From the NCBI GenBank assembly GCA_015767355.1, contig JADWMH010000072.1, forward strand, positions 2,835 through 9,374: a stretch of 6,540 nt of DNA. Direction: 5' to 3'. Position numbers and translations under genes: made by a program. Source of the stretch: Gammaproteobacteria bacterium. Lineage in GTDB: Bacteria; Pseudomonadota; Gammaproteobacteria; Chromatiales; Chromatiaceae. Shown piece after piece: positions 5,952 to 6,540 of the stretch (its first letter is position 1; the number at the start of each line of letters is the position of its first letter). Below the pieces are notes generated by a model. That model was not told the origin of the DNA. It saw only the letters and a program-made list of their open reading frames with translations, and did no database searches.

Positions 5952-6540
5952 ATGTTGATCAATCATAGACGGGTGCTCCAATTTCTGGCGGTGTTGTTTC
6001 TGTCGCTCATCGTTTTCCCGGCGCTTGCAGGGGATGTCGCTTCATCATACAAACCGGTCTCTGTGCCGAATCCCGCCACGGATCTGTGGCGAGCAGTGAA
6101 CCCGCAGCAACTGCCGCCTGTGGAGGCGGCGATGTTTCCCGGGGGGGATAGCCAGGTTCAGGGTGTGCAAAGCGGCGTGCTGATCAATCAGCAGGGCCAG
6201 CGGTGGCGTCACTTTCGTATGGGACAACTCCTGCCGGTGGCTGGTTATCTGCTTGCAGGCGCCATGCTTGCAGCCCTGTTATTCTACTTCGTCCGCGGCA
6301 AGGTTCTCATCAGGGATGGAGAGTCAGACAAAAAAATAGAGCGATATTCCATCTATGAACGCATGATCCACTGGTTCATGGCGTTTATTTTTCTTTTTCT
6401 GGGATTCAGTGGGCTGATCCTGCTGTTCGGACGCTCACTGCTGCTGCCGTGGATGGGGCCGGAACTCTTCTCGGCGCTGGCATCCGCCGCCAAGGAGGGG
6501 CACAATCTTTTCGGTCCTTTGTTTCTGCTGGCCCTGGCGC
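5952..6540 (+). CDS. fdhC: Formate dehydrogenase cytochrome b (gamma) subunit, 3' end outside window
   Basis: The frame is open from ATG 5952 to the window end (196 codons plus one base). Residues 1-26 form a Sec-type signal peptide (INHRR, a hydrophobic core, then FPALAG). A polar region of about 27-93 follows, then a membrane segment at about 95-114. From about residue 130 the cytochrome b561-type core begins. H140 in YERMIHWFMAF corresponds to heme ligand His18 of E. coli FdnI, and H184 in KEGHNLFGP corresponds to His57; the two distal ligands would be beyond the window. A second membrane helix spans about 141-160 and a third begins near 187. In the mature complex this subunit binds two hemes b and reduces quinone. 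The N-terminal extension of about 120 residues is absent from FdnI but typical of the longer FdhC type found with fdhX. AAGG at 5943-5946, 5 bases before the ATG, is a weak ribosome binding site. Confidence 0.92.
   Translation, partial: MLINHRRVLQFLAVLFLSLIVFPALAGDVASSYKPVSVPNPATDLWRAVNPQQLPPVEAAMFPGGDSQVQGVQSGVLINQQGQRWRHFRMGQLLPVAGYLLAGAMLAALLFYFVRGKVLIRDGESDKKIERYSIYERMIHWFMAFIFLFLGFSGLILLFGRSLLLPWMGPELFSALASAAKEGHNLFGPLFLLALA

Noticed and set aside
1..6540. CRISPR arrays, tRNA, rRNA, insertion sequences, phage or toxin-antitoxin genes
   Set aside because: No regular repeat-spacer pattern, tRNA-like fold, transposase or other mobile gene could be seen; the genes form a conventional operon.

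Overview
The window is one locus read entirely on the + strand: a periplasmic, membrane-bound respiratory formate dehydrogenase with its accessory genes. Gene style (Tat-exported FdhA, a TorD-family chaperone, a tiny Tat protein, a long FdhC) and moderately GC-rich coding with third-position preference fit a Proteobacterium, most likely a gamma- or betaproteobacterium with a respiratory lifestyle. The 76-bp GTAGGGTGGATAAG-type palindromic repeat resembles intergenic repeats common in gammaproteobacteria such as Chromatiales-like sulfur oxidisers. Species cannot be named from the sequence alone.

Layout: (1) 1-1185 is the 3' part of a cytoplasmic-looking polyferredoxin that enters the window already open. 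(2) 1186-1308 is an AT-rich control region with two 12-bp direct repeats, a third partial copy, and a very good sigma-54 (-24/-12) promoter match. (3) 1309-1956 is a TorD/DmsD-family maturation chaperone. (4) 2011-2220 encodes a 69-aa twin-arginine protein of the 'formate dehydrogenase region TAT target' type, starting at GTG. (5) 2256-5144 is fdhA, the Mo/W-bisMGD catalytic subunit, with Cys instead of selenocysteine at the metal ligand. (6) 5160-5789 is fdhB with four [4Fe-4S] motifs. (7) 5790-5951 is a gap filled largely by a palindromic repeat element. (8) 5952 to the window end is fdhC, a di-heme cytochrome b subunit cut by the window edge.

How the genes work together: the TorD-like protein should bind the Tat leader or apoprotein of FdhA until molybdopterin and Fe-S are inserted. 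FdhA and FdhB are then exported as a folded pair on FdhA's Tat signal. Formate is oxidised in the periplasm at FdhA. Electrons pass through the FdhA cluster and the four FdhB clusters to the hemes of FdhC and on to quinone. The small Tat protein and the polyferredoxin are known companions of such loci, but their jobs are not clear. The sigma-54 site suggests that the chaperone-fdhXABC unit is switched separately from the upstream polyferredoxin by an enhancer-binding activator.

The enzyme system itself is of a known type. The less ordinary signals are the sigma-54 promoter with its repeated TTGGTA boxes, the foldable repeat inside the operon just before fdhC, and a ferredoxin motif in the polyferredoxin that lacks a canonical cysteine.
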